64,000 nucleotides of DNA from Brevibacillus daliensis. Its GTDB lineage: Bacteria > Bacillota > Bacilli > Brevibacillales > Brevibacillaceae. This document shows, in pieces, positions 55,213 to 62,827 of this stretch (position 1 is its first letter; the number at the start of each line of letters is the position of its first letter). Both the position numbers and the translations under genes were made by a program. Below the pieces are notes generated by a model, which saw only the letters and a program-made list of their open reading frames with translations, was not told the DNA's origin and ran no database searches. The DNA is taken from NCBI RefSeq assembly GCF_021245735.1, contig NZ_JAJISB010000001.1:62001-126000 (forward strand), read 5' to 3'.

Positions 55213-55248
55213 ACGCCCTTTCTTACAAGAGAAAGGGTGTTTTTTTTC
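55213..55248 (+). terminator. Terminator after the 56-residue gene
   Basis: ACGCCCTTTCTT pairs with GAGAAAGGGTGT, with one or two wobble pairs, followed by a long T run. Confidence 0.88.
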
Positions 55249-55249
55249 T

Positions 55250-55275
55250 GTGAAAAACGTCTCGACGTTTTTCAC
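55250..55275. repeat. Perfect palindrome 1 upstream of the sdpRI pair
   Basis: Twelve-base arms GTGAAAAACGTC and GACGTTTTTCAC flank two bases. It begins right after a terminator T run and has no T tail of its own. Confidence 0.6.
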
Positions 55276-55302
55276 AAAATTGGGATGTGACCATTTGCGG
55301 TC

Positions 55303-55330
55303 CAACAAAACGGTCATGACCGTTTTGTTG
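55303..55330. repeat. Perfect palindrome 2 upstream of the sdpRI pair
   Basis: A 28-base palindrome with 14-base arms (CAACAAAACGGTCA and its complement) and no loop. It ends six bases before the -35 box of the sdpR promoter. Confidence 0.65.
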
Positions 55331-55335
55331 CTCTC

Positions 55336-55364
55336 TTGACGAATGATAAAACGTCATGTAACAT
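55336..55364 (+). promoter_or_regulatory. Sigma-A promoter of sdpRI
   Basis: TTGACG and TAACAT are 17 bases apart, 52 bases before the start codon. A TTAG-N8-CTAA element at 55374-55389, downstream of the -10 box, could be the autorepressor site. Confidence 0.6.
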
Positions 55365-55415
55365 ATTAGATAGTTAGATAATTTTCTAAATATCGAAGTA
55401 AGGAGAGTAACCTAC

Positions 55416-55685
55416 ATGAGTATACAACTGGCTTTCAAGGCTTTGTCAGATCCAACACGACGTGACATTCTTGAGCTTCTTCGAGAACGGGATATGACTG
55501 CCGGAGAAATAGCCGAACAATTTAACATGACAAAACCAAGCATCTCTCATCATCTCAACCTGTTGAAGCAAGCAGATCTTGTCATAGATGAGCGGCAAGG
55601 GCAATTCATTTACTACTCGATTAACACAACTGTTCTCCAAGATCTGATGAGCTGGTTATGGACATTTAAGAAGGGAGAGAAATAA
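55416..55685 (+). CDS. sdpR: ArsR-family autorepressor, SdpR-like
   Basis: An 89-residue winged-helix protein: ALSDPTRRDILELLRER, then the recognition helix AEQFNMTKPSISHHLNLLKQ. It lacks the ArsR metal Cys motif, as SdpR does. In B. subtilis SdpR represses sdpRI until membrane SdpI, when bound to the SdpC toxin, traps it. One base separates it from the sdpI-like gene. Confidence 0.85.
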   Translation: MSIQLAFKALSDPTRRDILELLRERDMTAGEIAEQFNMTKPSISHHLNLLKQADLVIDERQGQFIYYSINTTVLQDLMSWLWTFKKGEK

Positions 55686-55686
55686 G

Positions 55687-56334
55687 ATGAAACAACATCT
55701 TTTTTTTCTAGCGACATTAGCAGCAAGTTTATTACTCGGTTTTGCCAGCATACCATATCTTCCGGATCAGGTTGCCATTCACTGGGGGCCGTCCGGAGTA
55801 GCAGATGGGTTTACATCCAAATGGTTTGCTATCTTGTTATTCCCGATAATTTTGGTCGTTTTACAGCTCTTACTCACCTTTCTACCAAATAAGAAAGGAA
55901 AAAATGATACCCAATCTGCATCTTACTCTGACCGTACAATAAGCTTGGTTCAACAGTTAATTATGCTCTTTGTGCTTGTCATGCACATCTTGATAATTGC
56001 TGAAAACATCTGGGGTAGCTTCTCAATGGGAAATATGATCATATTATTGCTTGGCTGTTTATTCATCATAATAGGCAATTACATGCCCCGGCTCAAAATG
56101 AACTCCTACATGGGTATACGTACACCTTGGTCATTTAAAAATGAATGGGTTTGGAAAAAAACTCAACAAGCTGGCGGCAAGATATTTTTCACTGGTGGAG
56201 TATTATTACTGATCCTCTCCATCTTCATTTCGGAAAGCATGATCTGGATTGGTCTTCCGGTATTGTTACTTGTGATTATTTTATCCGTATGGATCAGCTA
56301 TTTTTATTCAAATAAATATGAAGATCAAAACTAA
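55687..56334 (+). CDS. sdpI: SdpI/YhfL-type immunity membrane protein (DUF1648 + SdpI)
   Basis: A 215-residue membrane protein with six helices. An N-terminal DUF1648 segment (LPDQVAIHWGPSGVADGFTSK) precedes the SdpI domain with the motif IGNYMPRLKMNSYMGIRTPW. SdpI protects B. subtilis from the SdpC toxin. No sdpABC toxin genes are in the window, so this is an orphan immunity/signalling pair. Confidence 0.88.
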   Translation: MKQHLFFLATLAASLLLGFASIPYLPDQVAIHWGPSGVADGFTSKWFAILLFPIILVVLQLLLTFLPNKKGKNDTQSASYSDRTISLVQQLIMLFVLVMHILIIAENIWGSFSMGNMIILLLGCLFIIIGNYMPRLKMNSYMGIRTPWSFKNEWVWKKTQQAGGKIFFTGGVLLLILSIFISESMIWIGLPVLLLVIILSVWISYFYSNKYEDQN

Positions 56335-56353
56335 AACCATACAATAACCATTC

Positions 56354-56400
56354 GCTCTAAGCATGTGCCAATCTTGGTATAAGCTTAGGGCATTTTTTTA
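56354..56400 (+). terminator. sdpI terminator
   Basis: GCTCTAAGC and GCTTAGGGC pair with one wobble, and ATTTTTTT follows. Confidence 0.8.
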
Positions 56401-56550
56401 TGCAGATTAGTTATTCTATTTGTAACACTTTGTTCATCTAACGGTCATATTCATTTGTTAAAATTGTTCTTATATAAAAAGAATTACATAGATACTCAGT
56501 TTTAACAAAAGGTCAGTTATTACCTATCATTGTAGATTGGAGGGTTTGTC

Positions 56551-56955
56551 ATGAAAGAAAAAAGCTTATATTACACCTCATTTTTTTATGCGATTGCAGG
56601 ATTACTTTCCGGGATTTTTTACCGAGAATTTACTAAGGTGAATGAATTTGAAGGAGTTACAATCTTAAAAGGAACGCACACGCATCTTCTTGTATTGGGC
56701 TTCATGTTTTTCCTGATTGTTTTAATTCTGGCTAAGTTATTTGCCGTAAATGAGGTTCGCTCTTTTACATTATGGTTCATCGTCTATAATGCGGGTTTAG
56801 TATTAACTCTTGTTACTATGTATGTGCGTGGAATTGCTCAAGTACAGGGCTTCGATATTAACGGCTTAAATCACTTTGCGGGACTTGGACATGCCGTTCT
56901 TGGGGCAGGAATAATCTGGTTCATGTTTATGTTAGGCAAGAAACTGCAAAAGTAA
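56551..56955 (+). CDS. DUF2871 membrane protein
   Basis: A 134-residue protein with four membrane helices and several His in the loops (KGTHTHLL, GLNHFAGLGH), the pattern of DUF2871. Function is unknown; the His suggest metal or heme binding. It is monocistronic with a terminator after it. Confidence 0.82.
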   Translation: MKEKSLYYTSFFYAIAGLLSGIFYREFTKVNEFEGVTILKGTHTHLLVLGFMFFLIVLILAKLFAVNEVRSFTLWFIVYNAGLVLTLVTMYVRGIAQVQGFDINGLNHFAGLGHAVLGAGIIWFMFMLGKKLQK

Positions 56956-56993
56956 GCAATCGAACAACGTACAATTTCACTGAAACTGATGAC

Positions 56994-57023
56994 AAAAAAA
57001 GCAGGGATATCCTGCTTTTTTTT
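56994..57023 (+). terminator. Terminator after the DUF2871 gene
   Basis: AAAAAAAGCAGG and CCTGCTTTTTTT form a perfect stem with a five-base loop. It lies inside a longer reading frame of the next gene, which shows the real start of that gene is farther downstream. Confidence 0.9.
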
Positions 57024-57141
57024 GCATGTTACCTACCTTTTTAAGCAACTTACCTCGACAAGAATTGTAATGAAAACGGTATGCGTGTTAGTGTATATTC
57101 ATCAAGTGGAACAATCTAGATTAAGGAAGGAAGTGAAATCC

Positions 57142-57579
57142 TTGAGATTAATTATTGACCAATCACTTGAATATAAGGAAGTGGAAATCACGATTAAATG
57201 TGGTTTAATGGATGCCCATTTAGAAAATTTGATTGCCCAAATCAGACTTTACTCCTTTTCTATTACAGGGAAAAAAGAAGGGCGTAGCTACATCATTCGT
57301 TTTGAAGATGTGTTCTACATAGAATCAATTGATGATAAGACCTTCGTTTATTGTGAAAAAGAGATATTTGAGTGTGAGCTTAAACTATATGAACTTGAGC
57401 ACCAACTGCTAGCCACCAGCTTTGTGCGGATTAGTAAATCATGCATCATAAATACAACAAAAGTTTCTAATGTTCGTGCCCTGCTGAACGGAAAATTTGA
57501 AGCTGAGCTAACGAACAAAGAAAAAGTGATAATTAATCGTCATTATGTGCAGTCATTTAAACAAAAATTTAATACATAA
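57142..57579 (+). CDS. Stand-alone LytTR DNA-binding regulator
   Basis: A 145-residue protein: a short N-terminal region (RLIIDQSLEYKEVEITIKCG) and a LytTR domain (IRFEDVFYIESIDDKT, FVRISKSCIINTTKV) without a receiver domain. The TTG at 57142 follows GGAAGTGA; the frame to 56989 reads through a terminator. Such LytTR genes come with a DUF3021 membrane protein, which probably inhibits the regulator. It leads the exporter operon. Confidence 0.85.
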   Translation: MRLIIDQSLEYKEVEITIKCGLMDAHLENLIAQIRLYSFSITGKKEGRSYIIRFEDVFYIESIDDKTFVYCEKEIFECELKLYELEHQLLATSFVRISKSCIINTTKVSNVRALLNGKFEAELTNKEKVIINRHYVQSFKQKFNT

Positions 57580-57593
57580 AGGAGGCAATCCTT

Positions 57594-58028
57594 TTGTTTA
57601 AACTAAAACATTATCTTACTACCTCTTGTATTTCGTTCACCTTGCTCATTTTGATTTTTTCAATTTTGGATATCATTAATGTTTTCCCTCCTATTACTGC
57701 ATATTCTGTTTTTCAAATTTTTTTCATGACCTCCTGTATCACAGTTTTGATGTACTTCACAGATAAAATCCCTGTAAAAAACAATCTGATGATGATTGCC
57801 ATTCATTTATCAGACATTCTATTTGTTGTTCTTACAGTGGGATTGCTCATGAACATGTTTGTACTATCGAAAACAAATCTATTGGCAATCTGTATCATAA
57901 TCCTTTTGGTTTATTTCGGAGTATATAGTGTTGTCATGATCAAAAATCATGTTGATGCCAATTATATTAACAAAAAAATTCATTCACGCAAGCAGCAAAC
58001 TGGCAAAGGAGATACTGAACATGAATAA
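57594..58028 (+). CDS. DUF3021 membrane protein
   Basis: A 144-residue protein with four membrane helices. DUF3021 genes sit next to LytTR genes as membrane partners and likely control the regulator. The start is TTG behind AAGGAGG. It overlaps the ATPase gene by eight bases. Confidence 0.85.
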   Translation: MFKLKHYLTTSCISFTLLILIFSILDIINVFPPITAYSVFQIFFMTSCITVLMYFTDKIPVKNNLMMIAIHLSDILFVVLTVGLLMNMFVLSKTNLLAICIIILLVYFGVYSVVMIKNHVDANYINKKIHSRKQQTGKGDTEHE

Positions 58029-58935
58029 AATCATTCAGGTTTCAGAGCTTACAAAATCATATGGCAATGTACATGCAGTAAAGGGCATCAATTTTTATGT
58101 GGAACAAGGTACTCTCTTCGCCTTTTTAGGAGAAAACGGCGCTGGTAAATCAACTACCATCGACATTATTTCTACCTTATTAAAGCCTAACAGCGGAAAC
58201 GTACTAATCGATGGTTTCACTCTGGGTAAAGAGGATAATCAGATACGCAGTAGTATCGGAATCGTCTTTCAGGATAGCCTGCTCGATCCCCTGCTTACAG
58301 TGAAAGAAAACCTGGAGATTCGAGGTTCTTTTTATCAATTAAAACGTGCTGCACTTCAAATAGCAATAAAGCAGGCAGCGGAGATTGCGGATATTAACGA
58401 GTTTATTAATCGTCCTTATGGGAAGCTGTCAGGGGGCCAGCGTAGACGTGTTGATATAGCACGAGCACTTATTCATACACCCAAAATTTTGTTTCTTGAT
58501 GAGCCGACAACTGGATTGGACCCTCAAACAAGAAAAAATGTATGGGATACGATTAAAAAATTGCAAAAAGAGACAGGAATGACTGTGTTTTTAACGACTC
58601 ATTACATGGAGGAAGCTGCTCAGGCCGACTACATTACCATCATGGGGCATGGTGAAATCGTAGCAAAAGGTACTCCTCTTGAATTAAAAGAACGCTTTGC
58701 CACGGATTTGTTAAAAATCAAACCAATAGATGAAGCGGAGTTGTCCGAAACCCTAAACAGATTACATGTACCTTTTACTATTACCAATCACGTATTCCAA
58801 ATACAGCTTCAACGCACGATAGATTCCATTGAAATAATTGAGAACTGTAAATCGAATATAGCTAATCTGGAAGTTATTAATGGCACCATGGACGATGTAT
58901 TTATTCACGTCACGGGCAAGGGGGTTGAATCATAA
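58021..58935 (+). CDS. ABC-2 exporter ATPase
   Basis: A 304-residue ATPase with Walker A GENGAGKST, signature LSGGQRRR and Walker B ILFLDEP, and a C-terminal DUF4162-like end typical of drug or polyketide exporters (DrrA type). The ATG at 58021 follows AAAGGAG. The stop and the permease ATG share one base. Confidence 0.92.
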   Translation: MNKIIQVSELTKSYGNVHAVKGINFYVEQGTLFAFLGENGAGKSTTIDIISTLLKPNSGNVLIDGFTLGKEDNQIRSSIGIVFQDSLLDPLLTVKENLEIRGSFYQLKRAALQIAIKQAAEIADINEFINRPYGKLSGGQRRRVDIARALIHTPKILFLDEPTTGLDPQTRKNVWDTIKKLQKETGMTVFLTTHYMEEAAQADYITIMGHGEIVAKGTPLELKERFATDLLKIKPIDEAELSETLNRLHVPFTITNHVFQIQLQRTIDSIEIIENCKSNIANLEVINGTMDDVFIHVTGKGVES

Positions 58936-59789
58936 TGTTACCGATTGCGAAACGGAATCTGTTGATTTTTTTCCGGGATAAAAGCGCAGTATTTTTCTCA
59001 TTATTAGCTGTATTTATCATTATTGGCTTATATGCACTGTTTCTAGGAGATAACCTGGTGAGAAGTGTAGGGAACATCGATGGTGGCAAAACGTTGATCA
59101 TTAGTTGGGTGATGGCAGGTATACTAGCTGTGACATCGGTAACAACAACTATGGGCGCATTCGGCATTATGGTGGAAGACCGCTCTAAAATGCTCTTTAA
59201 GGATTTCTCTGCTTCACCAATGAAGAGGTCCGGTCTAGCTGGCGGATACATCGTAAGCTCCGTTATTATCGGAATCATTATGAGTCTGGTCACTTTTATC
59301 CTTGCCGAGATCTACATCGTCAGCGTCGGTGGACAGATCTTATCCATCACAAACATGCTGAAGATATTTGCCCTTTTGATTTTATCAGTTCTTGCCAGCA
59401 GTTCAATGGTCTTTTTTATCGTCTCATTCTTCAAAAGTCAAAATGCTTTTTCGACCGCCAGTACCATCGTCGGAACGCTTATTGGTTTTCTGACTGGTAT
59501 CTATCTTCCAATCGGACTACTTCCAGAAGCCGTTCAATTTTTTATCAAGATCTTCCCAATATCACACGCTGGCGCATTAATTCGTCAGGTATTGTTACAG
59601 CAGCCGATGGAAACCTCCTTCGCAAATGCTCCTGCCGAAGTAGTCGAAACATTCATGCTTGATATGGGAGTGGTATATCAATTTGGAGATTATACGATTG
59701 GTGTTGGTACTAGCGTAAGTATTCTCATTGTGACAACAATCCTGTTTTATGGATTATCTGTACTGAATATTTCCAGAAAATCTGCCTGA
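58935..59789 (+). CDS. ABC-2 exporter permease
   Basis: A 284-residue six-helix ABC-2 permease with the usual layout: RNLLIFFRDKSAVFFSLLAV at the start and FPISHAGALIRQVLL near the C-terminus. It pairs with the ATPase before it. The cargo is not known: an antibiotic, peptide or lipid are all possible. Confidence 0.9.
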   Translation: MLPIAKRNLLIFFRDKSAVFFSLLAVFIIIGLYALFLGDNLVRSVGNIDGGKTLIISWVMAGILAVTSVTTTMGAFGIMVEDRSKMLFKDFSASPMKRSGLAGGYIVSSVIIGIIMSLVTFILAEIYIVSVGGQILSITNMLKIFALLILSVLASSSMVFFIVSFFKSQNAFSTASTIVGTLIGFLTGIYLPIGLLPEAVQFFIKIFPISHAGALIRQVLLQQPMETSFANAPAEVVETFMLDMGVVYQFGDYTIGVGTSVSILIVTTILFYGLSVLNISRKSA

Positions 59790-59824
59790 TTAGATCCGTG
59801 GTTGTTCCTTACTTATTATCCAGC

Positions 59825-59865
59825 AAAAAAAGGAATCGTGGCCAATTGATACTGCCCACGATTCC
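59825..59865 (-). terminator. Terminator after the amidohydrolase remnant
   Basis: GGAATCGTGG and CCACGATTCC form a 10-bp stem; on the minus strand seven T residues follow. On the plus strand it could also end the exporter operon. Confidence 0.8.
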
Positions 59866-59875
59866 GGGTATAAGA

Positions 59876-60054
59876 CTATTTCTTTAGATTCATTTGCGGG
59901 TCAACATAAGTTTTCTTGCCTTCCACTACAGTTACAAGTACTTTTGCACTTTTAATTCCTGTTACTGGAATGTTGAACAGATTTTTGTCCAAGATGATAA
60001 AATCGGCTTTCTTACCTACTTCAATAGAACCTGTAAGATCATCCACGTTGCTTG
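59876..60054 (-). pseudogene. C-terminal remnant of an amidohydrolase
   Basis: The last ~57 residues (TGSIEVGKKADFIILDKN then VLVTVVEGKKTYVD) are the standard C-terminus of YtcJ/imidazolonepropionase-like amidohydrolases. The catalytic domain is missing: the upstream sequence is the terminator of tRNA-Ser. So the gene has been cut at this point. Confidence 0.8.
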
Positions 60055-60061
60055 GAGACAC

Positions 60062-60097
60062 AAAAAAACCTGACAAACATGGGATGTTCATCAGGTT
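60062..60097 (-). terminator. tRNA-Ser terminator
   Basis: On the minus strand AACCTGA pairs with TCAGGTT, with an inner CAT/ATG, followed by seven T. Confidence 0.85.
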
Positions 60098-60112
60098 CAT
60101 TATGTAAGGTAA

Positions 60113-60201
60113 TGGCGGAGAGAGAGGGATTCGAACCCCCGTGACGTTGCCGCCTAACGGTTTTCAAGACCGCCCCGTTATGACCACTTCGGTATCTCTC
60201 C
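60113..60201 (-). tRNA. tRNA-Ser (anticodon UGA)
   Basis: The minus strand folds as a class II tRNA: acceptor GGAGAGA / TCTCTCC, anticodon arm CGGTCTTGAAAACCG with UGA, a long variable arm, the T loop GGTTCGAATCC and an encoded CCA. UGA reads UCA serine codons. Confidence 0.95.
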
Positions 60202-60309
60202 GTATATGTTGTTTGCTCAACAAAAATTAGTATACAATAAACATATATATTTAGCAAGAGTGAAATTACATTATTATTAAAGTTTTTTTACAGCGTATAA
60301 ATGTAGGAC

Positions 60310-60355
60310 AAAAAAAAGGCAGGTGCAAGAGAACGTTCCTCTCTTGTACCTGCCT
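60310..60355 (-). terminator. Terminator after the 178-residue membrane gene
   Basis: AGGCAGGTGCAAGAG and CTCTTGTACCTGCCT pair (one mismatch), and the minus strand goes into seven or eight T. Confidence 0.9.
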
Positions 60356-60376
60356 GTATGGATGAATTATTCCTTG

Positions 60377-60913
60377 TTATCTTGCGCCTAAACGCGTTTC
60401 TGCTTCCCAAACCAATGCAAGAACTAGTACATAGGAGATGATTTGGAAGATAATCGCTACGAAGGTCAAAAGTCCAAAAAGAGATGCATTCGTCATCAAC
60501 AACAGTAAGACAACAATGGCAGATGTGATCGTTGCCCACAAAAAAATTTTAAATCTGCTGGATGCATTCCTTTCAAGTGTAATATGTCCCTTCCGACTAG
60601 CCACTTTCTCTATTCCTTTACAAAGATTGTAGATGAAGTAGAGATGCAACACCAAATTAACATAAACAAACAGAATCGCTAGAAACCAATTGTTCGGATT
60701 AAATAAAGGGATGTATTCGAAAAGAGAGAGTATTGCTAACAGTATGATGTAATTCATGGCGTTTTTAAAGTGCATGTGATGAGATGACAATTGTTTAAGC
60801 CCAATAATTATTAAAATACAGCCTACCAGATCAGGAAGAATATCATACTGAACCAGTTTAAAATCCACAAATAATAGTATCAAACCCCAAAAAACGTACA
60901 TGAAGCCCTTCAT
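60377..60913 (-). CDS. Integral membrane protein, unknown
   Basis: A 178-residue protein with five or six hydrophobic helices and few charged residues; a basic loop (KGHITLERNASSRFK) separates the two halves. I do not recognise the family. The ATG at 60913 follows AAAGGAGG. Confidence 0.75.
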   Translation of the reverse strand: MKGFMYVFWGLILLFVDFKLVQYDILPDLVGCILIIIGLKQLSSHHMHFKNAMNYIILLAILSLFEYIPLFNPNNWFLAILFVYVNLVLHLYFIYNLCKGIEKVASRKGHITLERNASSRFKIFLWATITSAIVVLLLLMTNASLFGLLTFVAIIFQIISYVLVLALVWEAETRLGAR

Positions 60914-61034
60914 GCCGGTTCCTCCTTTTAGCCTTATGAAGTAACAAAATGCCTCTATTCATAAGATATGAGCAGTGACCTGCTTACATACTCCCTCGAA
61001 TAAGGTGCTTAAGAAGAATCCTTTTTGCAGCAAA

Positions 61035-61235
61035 TTAGAGGACTTTTGTCTGTTCCGTTTTTTTCCTGATCTGATTCCAGGTCGTAGCAAGTACGGTAGC
61101 AGCTGCGGCAACACCATTTGCAATTAGATTAATTTGCTCATTGGAAATTACCTCTAATCCAAAAGCCTCTGCGATCAATTTTGCAGATCCCAAAATTCCC
61201 ACAATCATTACAGACAGATTGGCTGTCGGTTTCAT
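61035..61235 (-). CDS. Phage holin
   Basis: A 66-residue protein with two helices (about residues 7-25 and 37-53) and a basic tail IRKKTEQTKVL, like small holins of Gram-positive phages. The ATG at 61235 overlaps the amidase stop by four bases (ATGA). It should form lesions that let the amidase reach the wall. Confidence 0.78.
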   Translation of the reverse strand: MKPTANLSVMIVGILGSAKLIAEAFGLEVISNEQINLIANGVAAAATVLATTWNQIRKKTEQTKVL

Positions 61236-61954
61236 GAGTGTTTCCCCCCCTTTCTCAGGCGATTTATCAGAGACAACGCCGCTCCCCACGTGATGGGTTG
61301 ATCTAGTTCATGGCTATGATCATTCTTGAGAATACCGGCCTGAAATAACTCATCGTTCTCTTTTTTCGCCCAATGAACTTGCGCTACCGGTGCTGTATAA
61401 GAATGCTTAAAGAACTCACAAAATGCTTTGACTACTGCCTCCGCATATACATTACCATTCTTTTTCAGGAGTTCTGCATCTCGTGGATGATCGATAAAAC
61501 CATACTCCACGATTACAGTCTCTACGCTACCCGTGTCCCGATGCATAAAAAAATAATCTCGACCGTCATTTCCCTTTTTGCTATAAGCTCGTCGGTATTT
61601 TAGGCCACATGCTGCGATGGCCTCAACTACTACCTTCGCTAACAGATCGGATGAAAAAACAGAGTGGATTGCCTCCACCCCTTCTCCACCGCCTGCATTA
61701 ATATGATTGGAAATACAGTATTTTGCTCCGCTTGATTTTACAGCACTTGTTCTTTCTTTCGGTGTAAGAGTGCGGTCAGTCTCTCTCGTGAGAATCACAG
61801 GTATCCCTAATTGTTCAAACCGATTCTTTTGATACAGACTGATTTGAAGGGTAAGTTGTTTTTCTTGCATCCCATTGCCTACCGCTCCGGGATCTGTTCC
61901 TCCGTGGCCAGAATCAATCACTACAAGTGGTACTGCATTCATTACGTGTGTCAT
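61232..61954 (-). CDS. Phage N-acetylmuramoyl-L-alanine amidase (endolysin)
   Basis: A 240-residue lysin. The Amidase_3 domain (residues 8-175) shows the zinc residues in VIDSGHGGTDPGAVG, MQEKQLT and SNHINAG, and the catalytic Glu in VIVEYGFIDH. The C-terminal ~50 residues (WAKKENDELFQAGI ... ALSLINRL) may bind the wall, and look like the SLH-like ending in other Brevibacillus/Paenibacillus lysins. The ATG at 61954 follows AAAAGGAAAGG. Confidence 0.9.
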   Translation of the reverse strand: MTHVMNAVPLVVIDSGHGGTDPGAVGNGMQEKQLTLQISLYQKNRFEQLGIPVILTRETDRTLTPKERTSAVKSSGAKYCISNHINAGGGEGVEAIHSVFSSDLLAKVVVEAIAACGLKYRRAYSKKGNDGRDYFFMHRDTGSVETVIVEYGFIDHPRDAELLKKNGNVYAEAVVKAFCEFFKHSYTAPVAQVHWAKKENDELFQAGILKNDHSHELDQPITWGAALSLINRLRKGGKHS

Positions 61955-61989
61955 CCTTTCCTTTTCTAGCATAGATGCCATCTGTTCGT

Positions 61990-62190
61990 TTATTTATGAA
62001 CTCGATTTTTTAAATCACGTAATTCAGAAATAATGAGATCATACTTATCACTAAATTTGTCCAACAAGTCTTGGAGTCGATTTTCACGTTCCTTGTTCGT
62101 TCGAATCACATAAAATAACAACCAAATAAAAAGGGCAGCATAAGGGCCCTGTTGCAACAAAAGCTTGAAGACACTTTCGTCTAATCCCAT
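61990..62190 (-). CDS. BhlA/UviB family holin-like peptide
   Basis: A 66-residue peptide with one helix (YAALFIWLLFYVIR, about residues 17-30) and a charged coiled coil. This is the BhlA/UviB pattern, holin-like peptides of phages and bacteriocin clusters. It precedes the amidase by 36 bases, and GGAGG lies before its ATG. Confidence 0.88.
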   Translation of the reverse strand: MGLDESVFKLLLQQGPYAALFIWLLFYVIRTNKERENRLQDLLDKFSDKYDLIISELRDLKNRVHK

Positions 62191-62285
62191 TTGGAACCTC
62201 CTTTAACTAGTTGGTTTCTTTAGAGGATGTTTTTCATGCGGTTTAGGAAGTAACTTTGCTCGGTTTAAATTTTTTGGTACAGGTA

Positions 62286-62317
62286 GAAAAAGCCTCTGGG
62301 GATACTTCCCAGAGGCT
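62286..62317 (-). terminator. Terminator between the tail and lysis genes
   Basis: AGCCTCTGGG and CCCAGAGGCT are perfect arms with a seven-base loop; the minus strand runs into TTTTTC. It ends the tail transcript. Confidence 0.88.
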
Positions 62318-62483
62318 ACTTGTAAGGGCATTGCTTTTTGTACTAATACGTTTAAATAAGAGATTATATAGGACCTTAGCTCTTCATTACCATTTCTGCT
62401 GCATCTACTGCGAAGTCTTCTCCCATTCTCCATTGAATGGTACTTTCATATCAAGGTTGATGTCGACAGTTATACTCTACATT

Positions 62484-62627
62484 CTATAGATCAAAATCTT
62501 GACCAGTTATTATTGTAAATTCTTCTCTTGTAATGTCCCCATAATGATTCTGTTCATGTCTGACCGCCAAGCATAACTGTTCGATTGTTACCCATTTCCA
62601 TTCATAAGCTAGCTGCCAAAATTGCAT
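62484..62627 (-). CDS. XkdX-like phage protein
   Basis: A 47-residue frame too short for usual gene calling. It starts MQFWQLAYEWKWVTIEQL and ends ITREEFTIITGQDF, close to the XkdX pattern (FW...W..VT.EQL...V....IT.EEY..ITG). XkdX lies in PBSX-like tail clusters after the tail fibre. Its ATG shares one base with the stop of the gene before it (TAATG). Function unknown. Confidence 0.8.
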   Translation of the reverse strand: MQFWQLAYEWKWVTIEQLCLAVRHEQNHYGDITREEFTIITGQDFDL

Positions 62628-62827
62628 TATTGACCCGCTCCCCTCAGCTGTATGATTTCCAGTTTTAACGCCGCAATTTCTTGCCCCATCGTTTTGATCA
62701 TCTCTTCTTTTTGCATGAGATCCAGCTTCTGTAACGATAATTCCTGACCAATAGTAAGGAGTGGTAATTGGGAATCTTGTCGCTCCTTCTCAATTTGAGA
62801 AAGTGGTTTAGGTTTCATCAGAATCAA
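62627..62827 (-). CDS. Small coiled-coil protein of the tail cluster
   Basis: A 66-residue charged protein (IEKERQDSQLPLLTIGQELS, MIKTMGQEIAALKLEIIQL) with a long amphipathic helix. The TTG at 62827 overlaps the tail stop by four bases (TTGA), and GGAGGTG lies seven bases upstream. It may correspond to the place of XkdW or a tail-assembly helper, but I do not recognise the family. Confidence 0.65.
   Translation of the reverse strand: MILMKPKPLSQIEKERQDSQLPLLTIGQELSLQKLDLMQKEEMIKTMGQEIAALKLEIIQLRGAGQ

Noticed and set aside
55250-55330. CRISPR-like repeats
   Set aside because: The two palindromes differ in sequence and there is no regular spacing or third copy.
56989-57141. N-terminal extension of the LytTR gene
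   Set aside because: It includes the terminator of the DUF2871 gene; the TTG at 57142 has a good signal.
60113-60201. tRNA-Ser as the attachment site of the phage genes at 61-64 kb
   Set aside because: Phages usually insert at the 3' end of a tRNA, which here faces the other way (toward the amidohydrolase remnant); no repeat of the tRNA end was seen within the window.
62203-62433. 76-residue frame on the minus strand between XkdX and BhlA
   Set aside because: It runs through the perfect terminator at 62286-62317 and its composition (Arg/Pro/Lys-rich with no pattern) does not look like a protein.
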